Source of the DNA: CAWICD01 sp052267165
GTDB taxonomy: Bacteria; Vulcanimicrobiota; Vulcanimicrobiia; Vulcanimicrobiales; Vulcanimicrobiaceae
Assembly (NCBI GenBank): GCA_052267165.1
Contig: JBKQHO010000050.1
Coordinates: forward strand, 5,984-69,983
Direction of reading: 5' to 3'
DNA: 64,000 nucleotides
Both the position numbers and the translations under genes were made by a program. Below are positions 52,596-60,517 of the stretch, one piece after another. The notes beneath the pieces are model-generated. The model did not search any database, was not told the DNA's origin, and saw nothing but the letters and a program-made list of their open reading frames with translations. Every line of letters starts with the position of its first letter. The stretch's first letter is position 1.

Positions 52596-52924
52596 ACGTA
52601 CTCGATCAGCTCAGAAGGCTCTCAAGCGCTGAGGACTTCTTCAACTTCCTCGATATTACTTACGATCCGGTGGTGCTCGACGTCATGCGCCTCCACATTC
52701 TCAAACGGATGGGCGAGTACTTGCAAAAGAACGAGAAGCCGTTGGCACAAGCCGACGAGCAAACCGCTCGTGCTCTTTGCCGAGCACACCTCGAGCGGGC
52801 TTACCGCGACTTCATCGAATCGACGCCGCTCGACGAGCGCGTGTTCAAGGTCTTGAAGGACGCGGTGAAGCCTCCGGCTACGCCGCTGATACAGCTCTCC
52901 ACCGCGCCCAATGGGCAAGCGTAG
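52592..52924 (+). CDS. nifW: NifW, nitrogenase-stabilising protein
   Basis: A 110-residue NifW: LRRLSSAEDFFNFLDITYDP, DVMRLHILKRMGEYL, LDERVFKVLKDAV. NifW acts with NifZ in MoFe protein maturation and may shield it from oxygen. Its start overlaps nifV; fixA follows after eight bases with a strong AGGGGGAA ribosome site. Confidence 0.93.
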   Translation: MNVLDQLRRLSSAEDFFNFLDITYDPVVLDVMRLHILKRMGEYLQKNEKPLAQADEQTARALCRAHLERAYRDFIESTPLDERVFKVLKDAVKPPATPLIQLSTAPNGQA

Positions 52925-52932
52925 GGGGAAAC

Positions 52933-53787
52933 ATGCATATCGTCGTTTGCATGAAGCAAGTCCCCGACAGCGCGCAGATTCGCGTCCATCCCGTTACGAA
53001 TACGATCATGCGGCAAGGCGTCCCATCCGTCATCAATCCATACGATCTTTTCGCGCTCGAGGAAGCCTTGCGGCTGCGAGACAAGGTCGGTGGTCAGATC
53101 ACGGTGCTCACGATGGGACCGCCGATGGCGGAGGACAGCCTGCGCAAGGCGCTCGCGTTCGGCGCCGACCGCGCCGTTCTCTTGACGGATCGCCAATTCG
53201 CCGGATCGGACACGTTGGCTACGACCTACGCCCTGGCGAGCGCGATCCGCAAGGTGGGTGAAGTGTGGGGCGCTCCCCAGGTCGTGTTCACCGGAAAGCA
53301 GACCATCGATGGAGACACCGCTCAGGTCGGGCCCGGCATCGCCAAGCGGATCAACTACAGTCAGTTGACGTACGTCTCGAACATTGCGTCCTTCGACCTC
53401 GAGGGCGGAACGATCACGGTGCACCGTCGCGCCGAGGGCGGCGTGCAGGTCTTGGCGACCAGGCTTCCGGTGCTCATCACCATGCTCGAAGACACCAATG
53501 AGATCCGACGCGGCACGATGGCCGACGCGTTACGCGCCGCGCAGGCCGAGATCATCAAGTGGGGCGCGGTCGATGCCGGTGTCCAGGAACTCACGCTTTG
53601 CGGCCTCCGCGGCTCACCCACCGTCGTCAAGAAAGTCTTCGCGCCGACGCCGCGTGCGGAAAAGGCGCAGCAAATCCCCGTGACCGGCCGCAATTGGCAC
53701 GACATTGCCGGCGATATGATCGACGCCATTTTCTCGCGCCAGCCGAGTCTCGAAACCGACCTGCTTGCGCGAACGGAGAACTTCTGA
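52933..53787 (+). CDS. fixA: FixA, electron transfer flavoprotein beta-like subunit
   Basis: ETF-beta type subunit (284 residues) of the FixABCX complex, which splits electrons from NADH between quinone and ferredoxin/flavodoxin. It begins MHIVVCMKQVPDSAQIRVHP and contains NPYDLFALEEALRLRD and VFTGKQTIDGDTAQVGPGIA. The ATG at 52933 is used; the open frame upstream lies inside nifW. Its stop overlaps fixB (TGATG). Confidence 0.95.
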   Translation: MHIVVCMKQVPDSAQIRVHPVTNTIMRQGVPSVINPYDLFALEEALRLRDKVGGQITVLTMGPPMAEDSLRKALAFGADRAVLLTDRQFAGSDTLATTYALASAIRKVGEVWGAPQVVFTGKQTIDGDTAQVGPGIAKRINYSQLTYVSNIASFDLEGGTITVHRRAEGGVQVLATRLPVLITMLEDTNEIRRGTMADALRAAQAEIIKWGAVDAGVQELTLCGLRGSPTVVKKVFAPTPRAEKAQQIPVTGRNWHDIAGDMIDAIFSRQPSLETDLLARTENF

Positions 53788-54905
53788 TGAGCAACGCGCC
53801 TGGGGCAGCCGCTCCCAAGCCGGGCAGCCGCGCGGCGAAGAAAGCGGAACTGCCCGAACACCTCAAAGCCTACCGGCACGTCTGGGTGTTCATTGAGTTC
53901 GAGCACGGAGCGATCCACCCCGTCTCGCTGGAGCTCTTGGGTGAAGGCCGCAAACTCGCGGATAAGCTCGGCGTCGAGCTCGCGGGCGCGCTGCTCGGCG
54001 GGTCGCACGACGAGCTGGTGCGCGCGGCCACCGACTGCTTCGAGTTCGGCGCCGACGTCGTGTACCTCGTGTCGGATCCCGTTCTGGCGCAGTATCGCAA
54101 CGAGCCGTTCACCAAGGCGATGACCGACTTGGTGAACATCCACAAGCCGGAGATTCTGTTGCTCGGGGCCACGACGCTGGGCCGCGACCTCGCCGGTTCG
54201 GTCGCAACGACGCTCCTCACCGGCCTGACGGCCGACACGACGGCGCTGGCCATCGACGAAGAGCGGTCGCTCGCGGCAACGCGGCCCACCTTCGGCGGTT
54301 CGCTGCTGTGCACCATCTACACGCTGAACTTCCGGCCCCAAATGGCGACGGTGCGTCCGCGCGTCATGCCGATGCCGGTGCGCCAGCCGGGGCGGCTCGG
54401 ACGAATCGTTGAGCATCCACTCCACCTGACCGAGGACGACATCCTCACCAAAGTTCTTCAGTTTATTCCCGACCGCGACTCGAACAAGGCGCAGCTTGCG
54501 TTTGCGGACATCGTCGTGGCCGGCGGCCTGGGTCTCAAGTCGATCGAGAATTTCCAGCACGTCAGGCATCTCGCCGAAGTTCTCGGCGGAGAGTACGGCG
54601 GGTCCCGTCCGGTGGCGCACAAGGGCTGGATCGCCGCCGACCGGCAGATCGGCCAGACCGGTAAGACGATCCGGCCGAAGCTCTACATCGCCGCCGGCAT
54701 ATCCGGCGCGATTCAGCATCGAGTCGGCGTCGAAGGCGCCGACCTGATCGTCGCGATCAACTCGGATCCCAATGCGCCGATTTTCGACTTCGCGCACGTC
54801 GGCATCGTCGCGGACGCGGTCGAGTTTTTGCCGGTGTTCACGGAGGCGCTGCGAGCGCGCCTCTCGCTTCACTATGTTCCGGAGACCTTTTTGCTGTCGA
54901 CCTGA
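53787..54905 (+). CDS. fixB: FixB, electron transfer flavoprotein alpha-like subunit
   Basis: ETF-alpha type subunit, 372 residues. It carries the C-terminal FAD-binding block GGLGLKSIENFQHVRHLAEV, SRPVAHKGWIAADRQIGQTG, KLYIAAGISGAIQHRVG and AINSDPNAPIFDFAHVGIV. The first ~30 residues are a Pro/Lys-rich lead (PGAAAPKPGSRAAKKAE). It forms the flavin heterodimer with FixA. Confidence 0.95.
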   Translation: MSNAPGAAAPKPGSRAAKKAELPEHLKAYRHVWVFIEFEHGAIHPVSLELLGEGRKLADKLGVELAGALLGGSHDELVRAATDCFEFGADVVYLVSDPVLAQYRNEPFTKAMTDLVNIHKPEILLLGATTLGRDLAGSVATTLLTGLTADTTALAIDEERSLAATRPTFGGSLLCTIYTLNFRPQMATVRPRVMPMPVRQPGRLGRIVEHPLHLTEDDILTKVLQFIPDRDSNKAQLAFADIVVAGGLGLKSIENFQHVRHLAEVLGGEYGGSRPVAHKGWIAADRQIGQTGKTIRPKLYIAAGISGAIQHRVGVEGADLIVAINSDPNAPIFDFAHVGIVADAVEFLPVFTEALRARLSLHYVPETFLLST

Positions 54906-54919
54906 CAATGGGAGCCCCT

Positions 54920-56224
54920 ATGAGCGAGAAATTTGACGCGATCGTCGTCGGAGCGGGGCCCTCGGGCAACGCGGCAGCCTACACGATGGCCAAGAGCGGA
55001 CTGAAAGTTCTGCAACTCGAGCGCGGCGAGTATCCGGGCTCCAAGAATGTGCAGGGCGCAATTCTCTATTCCGACGCCCTCGAAAGGATCATCCCGGATT
55101 TCCGCGAGGACGCGCCGCTCGAACGCCACGTCATCGAGCAGCGAATGTGGATGCTGGATGAGACGTCGTTCGTGGGCATGCAGTACCGTTCCGAAGAGTT
55201 CAACGAGGAGCGGCCCAACCGCTACACCATCATCCGCGCGGAGTTCGACAAGTGGTTCAGCCGCCGCGTCCGCGAGGCCGGTGCGATCGTCCTGTGCGAA
55301 ACGACGGTGACGGGCCTCATCAAGGACACGCGCGGAAAAGTGATCGGGGTGCAAACCGATCGCGTCGGCGGCGACCTCTTCGCGGACGTCGTCGTCTTAG
55401 GTGAAGGCGTCAACGGTCTGGTCGGCCAGTCGGCCGGCCTGCGTCCCGAGCTCAAACCCAAAGAGGTGGCGCTGGCCGTCAAAGAGATGCACTTCATGCC
55501 GCAAGAAGTGCTCGAGAATCGATTCAACCTCAAGGGCGACGAGGGCCTCGTCATCGAGGCCATGGGCACGGTGAGCCCCGGTTTATCCGGCATGGGCTTT
55601 ATCTACACCAATAAGGAGTCGCTCTCGATCGGTATCGGCTGCCTCGTCTCTGATTTCACGGAGACGGGCGCGACGCCGTATAGCATGATCGAAGCGTTCA
55701 AGAATCATCCCAGCATAAAACCGTTGCTGGCCGGATCCGAAGCGAAGGAATACTCGGCGCACCTCATCCCCGAGGGCGGTTATAAAGCCATTCCCGAGCT
55801 GTTCGGTGACGGCTGGGTAATCGTCGGCGACGCCGGACAGTTCGTGAATTCGGTGCATCGCGAAGGCTCGAATATGGCGATGACCACGGGGCTCATGGCG
55901 GGCGAGACGATCGTCCACTTGCACCGCAAACGTCAGAAGTTCACCAAACAGAACCTTGCGCTGTACAAACTTGCACTGGATGAGTCATATGTCATGAAGG
56001 ATCTTAAGAAGTATAAGGACATTCCGAACTATCTTCATCAGAACAACAAGACGCTTCTCGGTGTTTACCCGCGCCTGCTCGGCCAGGCGGCACAGAACTG
56101 GTTCCGTGTCGACGGCACCGACAAGCAAACGAAGGAAAATCAGATTTTAGCGTCCTTTCGTAAAGGCCGCTCGGTTACAGGACTGATCAACGATGCATTG
56201 AAGTTTGCGAGGGCTTGGCGATGA
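54920..56224 (+). CDS. fixC: FixC, ETF-quinone oxidoreductase-like flavoprotein
   Basis: FAD protein of 434 residues connecting FixAB to the quinone pool with FixX. The dinucleotide site is DAIVVGAGPSGNAAAYTMAK; GDAGQFVNSVHREGSNMAMT lies in the second FAD motif and the DPYGFRL-like end is replaced by FRKGRSVTGLINDALKF. The ATG at 54920 has GGGAG five bases upstream, better than the ATG at 54908. It overlaps fixX by four bases. Confidence 0.95.
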   Translation: MSEKFDAIVVGAGPSGNAAAYTMAKSGLKVLQLERGEYPGSKNVQGAILYSDALERIIPDFREDAPLERHVIEQRMWMLDETSFVGMQYRSEEFNEERPNRYTIIRAEFDKWFSRRVREAGAIVLCETTVTGLIKDTRGKVIGVQTDRVGGDLFADVVVLGEGVNGLVGQSAGLRPELKPKEVALAVKEMHFMPQEVLENRFNLKGDEGLVIEAMGTVSPGLSGMGFIYTNKESLSIGIGCLVSDFTETGATPYSMIEAFKNHPSIKPLLAGSEAKEYSAHLIPEGGYKAIPELFGDGWVIVGDAGQFVNSVHREGSNMAMTTGLMAGETIVHLHRKRQKFTKQNLALYKLALDESYVMKDLKKYKDIPNYLHQNNKTLLGVYPRLLGQAAQNWFRVDGTDKQTKENQILASFRKGRSVTGLINDALKFARAWR

Positions 56225-56541
56225 ATTTCATCGAACCAGAAGAAGCGGAAAGAGAAGCGGTGGTGAGCGTCGAGGACAAACTGTACACGAACCGCTACCA
56301 GGTCGATGCCGGACGTCCACACATCACCGTGAAGCCGCATGTGAAGCCGTCGAAGGCGCTCCTGTCGTTGACGACGACGTGCCCGGCCGGCTGCTACAGT
56401 CTCAACGACAAAGGCCACGTCGAGATTGCGGTCGACGGATGTCTGGAATGCGGCACGTGCCGCGTGGTGTGCGCGGCGACGAAGGACATCGAGTGGAGCT
56501 ATCCGCGCGGCGGCTTCGGCGTCCTCTTCAAATTCGGCTAA
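56221..56541 (+). CDS. fixX: FixX ferredoxin-like protein
   Basis: A 106-residue ferredoxin subunit that completes FixABCX. Cysteine motifs are TTTCPAGCYSLND and DGCLECGTCRVVCAA. The N-terminus SVEDKLYTNRYQVDAGRPHI is typical of FixX. The ATG at 56221 overlaps the fixC stop with GAGGG upstream; an in-frame TTG at 56215 is less likely. The last gene of the coupled nifS-fixX run. Confidence 0.95.
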   Translation: MNFIEPEEAEREAVVSVEDKLYTNRYQVDAGRPHITVKPHVKPSKALLSLTTTCPAGCYSLNDKGHVEIAVDGCLECGTCRVVCAATKDIEWSYPRGGFGVLFKFG

Positions 56542-56787
56542 GCCCGAGCGCTCGCGAGTCTCGACAACGATATCGCCGCGCCGTCCGGTACGGTTTGACG
56601 TTGATCGTCCCCGGCGCGGACTCCGTGTCGATCGCAATAGTTTGAGTCGGCGCGTCGCGCTTCAACCAAGAGCCGGCAACCGCAACGCTATTCCAAACCT
56701 CGAGCGCCGCGCGAGCGGACCTCTCGTTAACCTGCCGCGGCAACCCTAAATGAGCCGGTATGAACCACCAACAACAGGAGCAGCCAA
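56542..56787. other. Gap between fixX and the FeSII-ferritin gene
   Basis: The 246 bases contain short palindromes (CGAGCGCTCG near 56545-56554) but no T-tract terminator, no clear promoter and no coding frame. The following gene may share the fix transcript or have its own promoter. Confidence 0.4.
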
Positions 56788-57693
56788 GTGAGTAACGTGA
56801 CCTTCTCGTCCCCGGTCCTCGCGCGGGACGTTACCGTCTACGCCGTGGCCGGCGATCGCGGCACCATCCTGGCCGTTGCCAAGGAGCACAAGATCCCGAT
56901 TCCGTTCGATTGCCAAGACGGTGAATGCGGCTCTTGCCTCATCGAAGTCAAGCATCTGTCGGACCGCAAGTACGGCATCGCGCTGACCGAGAAGGAGAAA
57001 GAGATGCTCCGCCAGCTCGGCAAGATCACGCGCAAAGAGATCGAGGACGCCGAGGTCAACGACATGCCGCCGCGCTTCCGCCTCGCCTGTCAGTGCTTCG
57101 TGCGCGACGAGGACATCGTGGTCAACTTCGTGGGCGACGAAACGCTGCCCGCCCAGAAGCCGCATCTGTCGAGCGCGGCCAAGATCTTCAAGGGCGGCCT
57201 GAAGCCGGAATCGCTCGACGATTTCCTTGGCTACGCGGTGAAGGTCGAAGAGGATGCCGCCATCCATTTCGAGGGCATGGCCGCCTCGATGGAGGAGTGC
57301 GGCAACCACGAGGTCGCCCAGCTCTTCGCCCAGCTCGCGGGCTTCTCGCGCATGCATTTGGCCGAGGCGACGCTGCGAGCCGGCTCGATCGACACCACCA
57401 AGCACGTTCCGCCCGACTATGTCTGGCCGGACCACGCCACGCCGGAACGCACCTCGCTCTGGGCCGGCGATCCGGCGTTGACGCGCCTCGACGCGCTGCG
57501 GGCGGCGCTGGTCGGCGAGACGCGCGGCTACGAGTTCTATTACGCGGTCGCCGGCACCACGAGCGATCCCGCCATCCGCGACATGGCGAACGAATTCGTC
57601 CGTGAGGAAGCCGAACACGTCGAGGTGCTCAAAGCCTGGATAACGCGCGAGGAATGGGCGCTGAAGACCGCCCATTTGGCCCACACCGTCTAA
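56788..57693 (+). CDS. Shethna (FeSII)-like [2Fe-2S] ferredoxin fused to a ferritin-like domain
   Basis: A 301-residue two-domain protein. Residues 1-~120 resemble FeSII of Azotobacter, which binds oxidised nitrogenase and shields it from O2: VTFSSPV start, cluster ligands Cys42, Cys47, Cys50 (DCQDGECGSC) and Cys101 or Cys103 (LACQC), and the FeSII-type extra segment LTEKEKEMLRQLGKITRKEI followed by MPPRFRLACQ. Residues ~140-295 are a rubrerythrin/ferritin-like four-helix domain; helix 4 keeps ExxH (EEAEH, Glu274-His277), but helix 2 has Ser187-x-x-His190 where a Glu ligand is expected. The GTG start has AGGAG seven bases upstream. The family call for the first half is from memory and quite strong; combined oxygen protection and O2/peroxide removal is inference. 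Confidence 0.85.
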   Translation: MSNVTFSSPVLARDVTVYAVAGDRGTILAVAKEHKIPIPFDCQDGECGSCLIEVKHLSDRKYGIALTEKEKEMLRQLGKITRKEIEDAEVNDMPPRFRLACQCFVRDEDIVVNFVGDETLPAQKPHLSSAAKIFKGGLKPESLDDFLGYAVKVEEDAAIHFEGMAASMEECGNHEVAQLFAQLAGFSRMHLAEATLRAGSIDTTKHVPPDYVWPDHATPERTSLWAGDPALTRLDALRAALVGETRGYEFYYAVAGTTSDPAIRDMANEFVREEAEHVEVLKAWITREEWALKTAHLAHTV

Positions 57694-57702
57694 GGGGTGA
57701 CC

Positions 57703-58194
57703 ATGGAATCCATCGAGGAATTTCTCGCCTATGCGATCCATCTCGAACGTGAGGCTGCGGACCGTTTCGGGCAGCTCGCGGATGCGATGACCACCTACGG
57801 CAATGCCGATGTGGGAAAACTCTTCCGGCGCTTGTCGGAGTACTCGCGGCTGCATTTAGGCGAAGCGCAGGCGCGGGCCGGATACCGCGATATCCCCGTG
57901 ATGAAGCCGGACGATTTCGAGTGGCCTGACATGGAAAGTCCGGAGACCGCCGCCATCTGGGCGGCCGACCCGTTCATCGGCCGGGAGCAGGCGTTGCAGA
58001 TCGCGCTGGAAGCTGAATCGGCTGGCTTTGCGTACTACGAGGGCGTGTTCGAAACGACGACCGACCCCGAGATTCGGGCACTCGCGAAGGAGTTCGTCGA
58101 GGAGGAACGCGCCCACGTCGCCGAGCTCGAGAACTGGATCGCACATCACAAGGCGGGACGAAAATTGCCCGTCGATAAAGTCGGTGCGCGCTAG
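57703..58194 (+). CDS. Ferritin-like/rubrerythrin-type protein, paralogue of the preceding fusion
   Basis: A 163-residue four-helix protein aligned throughout with the C-terminal domain of the previous gene product (EEFLAYAIHLEREAADRF; FRRLSEYSRLHLGEAQARAG; EIRALAKEFVEEERAHVAEL). Helix 4 has ExxH (Glu135-His138), while helix 2 again shows Ser48-x-x-His51 in place of ExxH; no rubredoxin-type Cys4 site is present. The ATG at 57703 has AAGGGG six bases upstream and lies nine bases after the fusion gene, so the two are co-translated. A diiron peroxidase or oxidase partner is likely, but ligand completeness is doubtful. Confidence 0.8.
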   Translation: MESIEEFLAYAIHLEREAADRFGQLADAMTTYGNADVGKLFRRLSEYSRLHLGEAQARAGYRDIPVMKPDDFEWPDMESPETAAIWAADPFIGREQALQIALEAESAGFAYYEGVFETTTDPEIRALAKEFVEEERAHVAELENWIAHHKAGRKLPVDKVGAR

Positions 58195-58517
58195 TGGCAA
58201 CAACTACTGCGGCCTACGCGAAGCGCAATCCGCCGCCCGTATAGTGTTTGCGCAGCCGCACTTCTTCTTCACGCAGAACGACCTTTCGCGCACTCTTTAG
58301 GACAGCCTAAAAAGTTGTACCGTTGGTGAGGGGCGCCATCGCTGATCGTACCGCTTGGACAGTGTCCAAAGCGCGGCGCGCCGCTATACTTTGAACAGGC
58401 AAAACGCTCGTTCAACGATTTCGGTTTCGGCGCGATTGCGATGCGGGTCGCAAAGCGGTTGTAGTTGCGGATGCGGGGCCGCTCTTTGTTCACATTCTCT
58501 TTTTCCTTTCGCGCGCC
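58195..58517. other. Intergenic region before the SufR-like gene
   Basis: The 323 bases separate the nif region from the right flank. They contain the palindrome at 58355-58369 and the -10 candidate TATACT (58385-58390). No terminator with a T-tract and no coding frame was recognised. Confidence 0.5.
58355..58369. promoter_or_regulatory. Perfect palindrome, operator candidate for the SufR-like regulator
   Basis: TTGGACAGTGTCCAA has 7-base arms around one base. It lies where the -35 region of a promoter with TATACT (58385-58390) would be, 148 bases before the regulator's start codon. Binding by that regulator is inferred from position only. Confidence 0.5.
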
Positions 58518-59219
58518 ATGACACGTGCGGACATAACGCACAGCGATTGGTTCTTCGATACGGCGCGCGGCAAGATCGTCGCCGCCTTACGCGGCCGCCC
58601 CGGGGCTTCGGCGTTCGAGTTAGCCCGTGAATTCGGGCTTTCGACCAACGCGGTCCGGCAGCAATGCATCCTCCTCGAACGCGACGGCTTGGTGTCCGCT
58701 TCGAGCGTCCGTCGCGGAAAGACCAAGCCGACGGTGGAGTACCGCTTGACGCCGGCGGCGGAGAAACTCTTTCCACAGCACTACGACCGGATGCTGAACG
58801 CCGTCTTGCGTGAAGTGCGCGCGGCCGGCGGCGACGACGCCGTCAAGGCGATCTTCGACGCGATGAGCCGTCGTAAGTCCGAACGCCTCAAGGCGCGCCT
58901 CGCGGAACAGCCGATTGCCGAGCGTGTCGCCGCGGTCACCAACCTGCTGCGCGACTCCGGAGTCGAGGCCAGCGCGGAACAAACCCCGCGCGGCTTCGTC
59001 ATCCACGAGCACAGTTGCCCATACTCCGAGACCGTCGGCGAGCACCCGGAGATCTGCTGCAATATTCTCTCCGTGATGAAGCAGGTGGTCGCGCCACGGG
59101 TCGTTCAGACCGATTCGCTCGCAACCGGCGGCGCCGCGTGCCGCTTCGAGATATCGACCGGAATCGAAGCCGCGCCGGACCAACCGCCGGCGCACGGGGA
59201 GGATGAGCTGCCCGGTTGA
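58518..59219 (+). CDS. SufR-like iron-sulfur-sensing transcriptional regulator
   Basis: A 233-residue winged-helix regulator. Residues ~14-75 form the DNA-binding domain (ASAFELAREFGLSTNAVRQQ; LERDGLVSASSVRRGKTKPT). The C-terminal part has the SufR cysteine pattern: Cys167-x12-Cys180 (HSCPYSETVGEHPEICC) and Cys208 (GAACRFEI), suited to bind an Fe-S cluster. SufR relatives repress suf genes when clusters are plentiful and release DNA on cluster loss. It sits right after the nif-suf region, so it is the best local candidate for controlling it. The exact family (SufR or a close ArsR/DeoR-like relative) is a judgement from motifs. Confidence 0.8.
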   Translation: MTRADITHSDWFFDTARGKIVAALRGRPGASAFELAREFGLSTNAVRQQCILLERDGLVSASSVRRGKTKPTVEYRLTPAAEKLFPQHYDRMLNAVLREVRAAGGDDAVKAIFDAMSRRKSERLKARLAEQPIAERVAAVTNLLRDSGVEASAEQTPRGFVIHEHSCPYSETVGEHPEICCNILSVMKQVVAPRVVQTDSLATGGAACRFEISTGIEAAPDQPPAHGEDELPG

Positions 59220-59327
59220 GAACCGGATGCCGTAGCCGCGAGCTCCGCCGGCCGGCGGCACAATCGGGTTACATCTCGCGCGAGCCTCGCTCGGAAACAT
59301 TTGCGCAAGGCTGCGGCGCGCGGACGG

Positions 59328-59885
59328 TCAAAGCGGCACGCGGCGGCCGGGCAGGGGCAACGCCGAGCCGATTCCCAGTGAGACGACGTTACGTACCGAG
59401 CGGGAAGGATGGCGGTCGCAAGGAGCGACGACCCGCAGCGGGCCTGTGTCGGAGCCGAGCGGCATGCCGTTGCGCGAGTCCGCCAGGATCGGCGCGCAGT
59501 TCGCATCGGTCGGATCGAGCTCGACCAGCGTGAAGATCGCGACGTATCCGTCCGAGCCGCGCACGACGAGATAGGCTGCGTTCGCGCGCCCGCGCACGTC
59601 GGCGCCGGCCGGTGCGCCGGCCGCGCGCACGAGATCGGCCAGCCGGACGCCGGCGAACGTCCCGCTCACCTGGCCTCCCATCTCGCTGAACGCGACGGAG
59701 ACCGTGGCCCGCGGAAGCCGTGCGCGAACCGCCGCATCGATGGGAACCGCGGCGGGAAGCACGGCGGAAGCCGGCGGCGAGCTCATGCCGCCGGCGGGCT
59801 CCGTAACGCCTTGGGCGGAGCTCGCGGCCGGTTGCGGCGCCGGGCTCGCGGCGAGCAACGCCGCAAGGGAAAGAATTCCGAGCAT
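59328..59885 (-). CDS. Small secreted protein of the molybdopterin-oxidoreductase fold
   Basis: A 185-residue secreted protein with a signal peptide (LGILSLAALLAASPAPQ) and a Pro/Ala-rich linker. The rest resembles the compact sulfite-oxidase-like Mo-pterin domain: TFAGVRLADLVRAAGAPAGA, YVAIFTLVELDP, and the final PLRVVAPCDRHPSRSVRNVV. The usual Mo-binding Cys position is not evident, so binding is doubtful. The ATG at 59885 has GGGAG seven bases upstream. It is divergent from trmO with 48 bases between starts. Confidence 0.65.
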   Translation of the reverse strand: MLGILSLAALLAASPAPQPAASSAQGVTEPAGGMSSPPASAVLPAAVPIDAAVRARLPRATVSVAFSEMGGQVSGTFAGVRLADLVRAAGAPAGADVRGRANAAYLVVRGSDGYVAIFTLVELDPTDANCAPILADSRNGMPLGSDTGPLRVVAPCDRHPSRSVRNVVSLGIGSALPLPGRRVPL

Positions 59886-59933
59886 TCTCACGCTCCCGCG
59901 CGCGAGCGTTGCGGAGGCGTACTAAGATAAGGC

Positions 59934-60437
59934 ATGCAGCTGACCCCGATCGGAACGATTCGTACGCCCTTTCGCGTGGCGACCGGCACGCCCATCCAAC
60001 CGGTTCGCGCCAAGGGAACGCGGGGAACGGTCGAGATCTTCGCGCCGTACGTCGAGGGCTTGGCGGACCTTGCCGGCTTCGAGCGCATCTGGTTGCTCTA
60101 CTGGTTCGACCGCGCCAGCAAGGCACGGATGCGCGTCATCCCCTATCGCGACCGCGTCGAGCGCAGCCTGTTCGCCACGCGCGCACCGGCGCGCCCCAAT
60201 CCCATCGGCATCTCGTGCGTGCGCCTGCTCGACGTCGACGGGGCGGAGCTGCACGTCGCCGAGATCGACATCTTGGACGGCACGCCGCTGCTGGACATCA
60301 AGCCGTACGTGCCGGACTACGACAATTATCCCGTGACCAGCTGCGGATGGGTCGACACGGTCCCCGAAATCCCCGTCGTCGCTGACGCTCGCTTCGAACA
60401 GCCCCCGGAGAACGGCACTCCAGGCAAGAATAGCTGA
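59934..60437 (+). CDS. trmO: tRNA (N6-threonylcarbamoyladenosine37-N6)-methyltransferase TrmO
   Basis: A 167-residue SAM-dependent enzyme of the TsaA/TrmO family that methylates t6A at position 37 of certain tRNAs. It begins LTPIGTIRTPFRVATGTPIQ and has the signature TRAPARPNPIGISCVRLLDV and ILDGTPLLDIKPYVPDYD. It is slightly short because the C-terminal domain of E. coli TrmO is missing, as in many bacteria and archaea. Confidence 0.9.
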   Translation: MQLTPIGTIRTPFRVATGTPIQPVRAKGTRGTVEIFAPYVEGLADLAGFERIWLLYWFDRASKARMRVIPYRDRVERSLFATRAPARPNPIGISCVRLLDVDGAELHVAEIDILDGTPLLDIKPYVPDYDNYPVTSCGWVDTVPEIPVVADARFEQPPENGTPGKNS

Positions 60438-60517
60438 CATCTAAGCAAAAATACCGTACAAACGACGTTACACTTGTCCATCCCCGTACAGGGCCGCGCA
60501 GTGCTACGCTACGTCGC

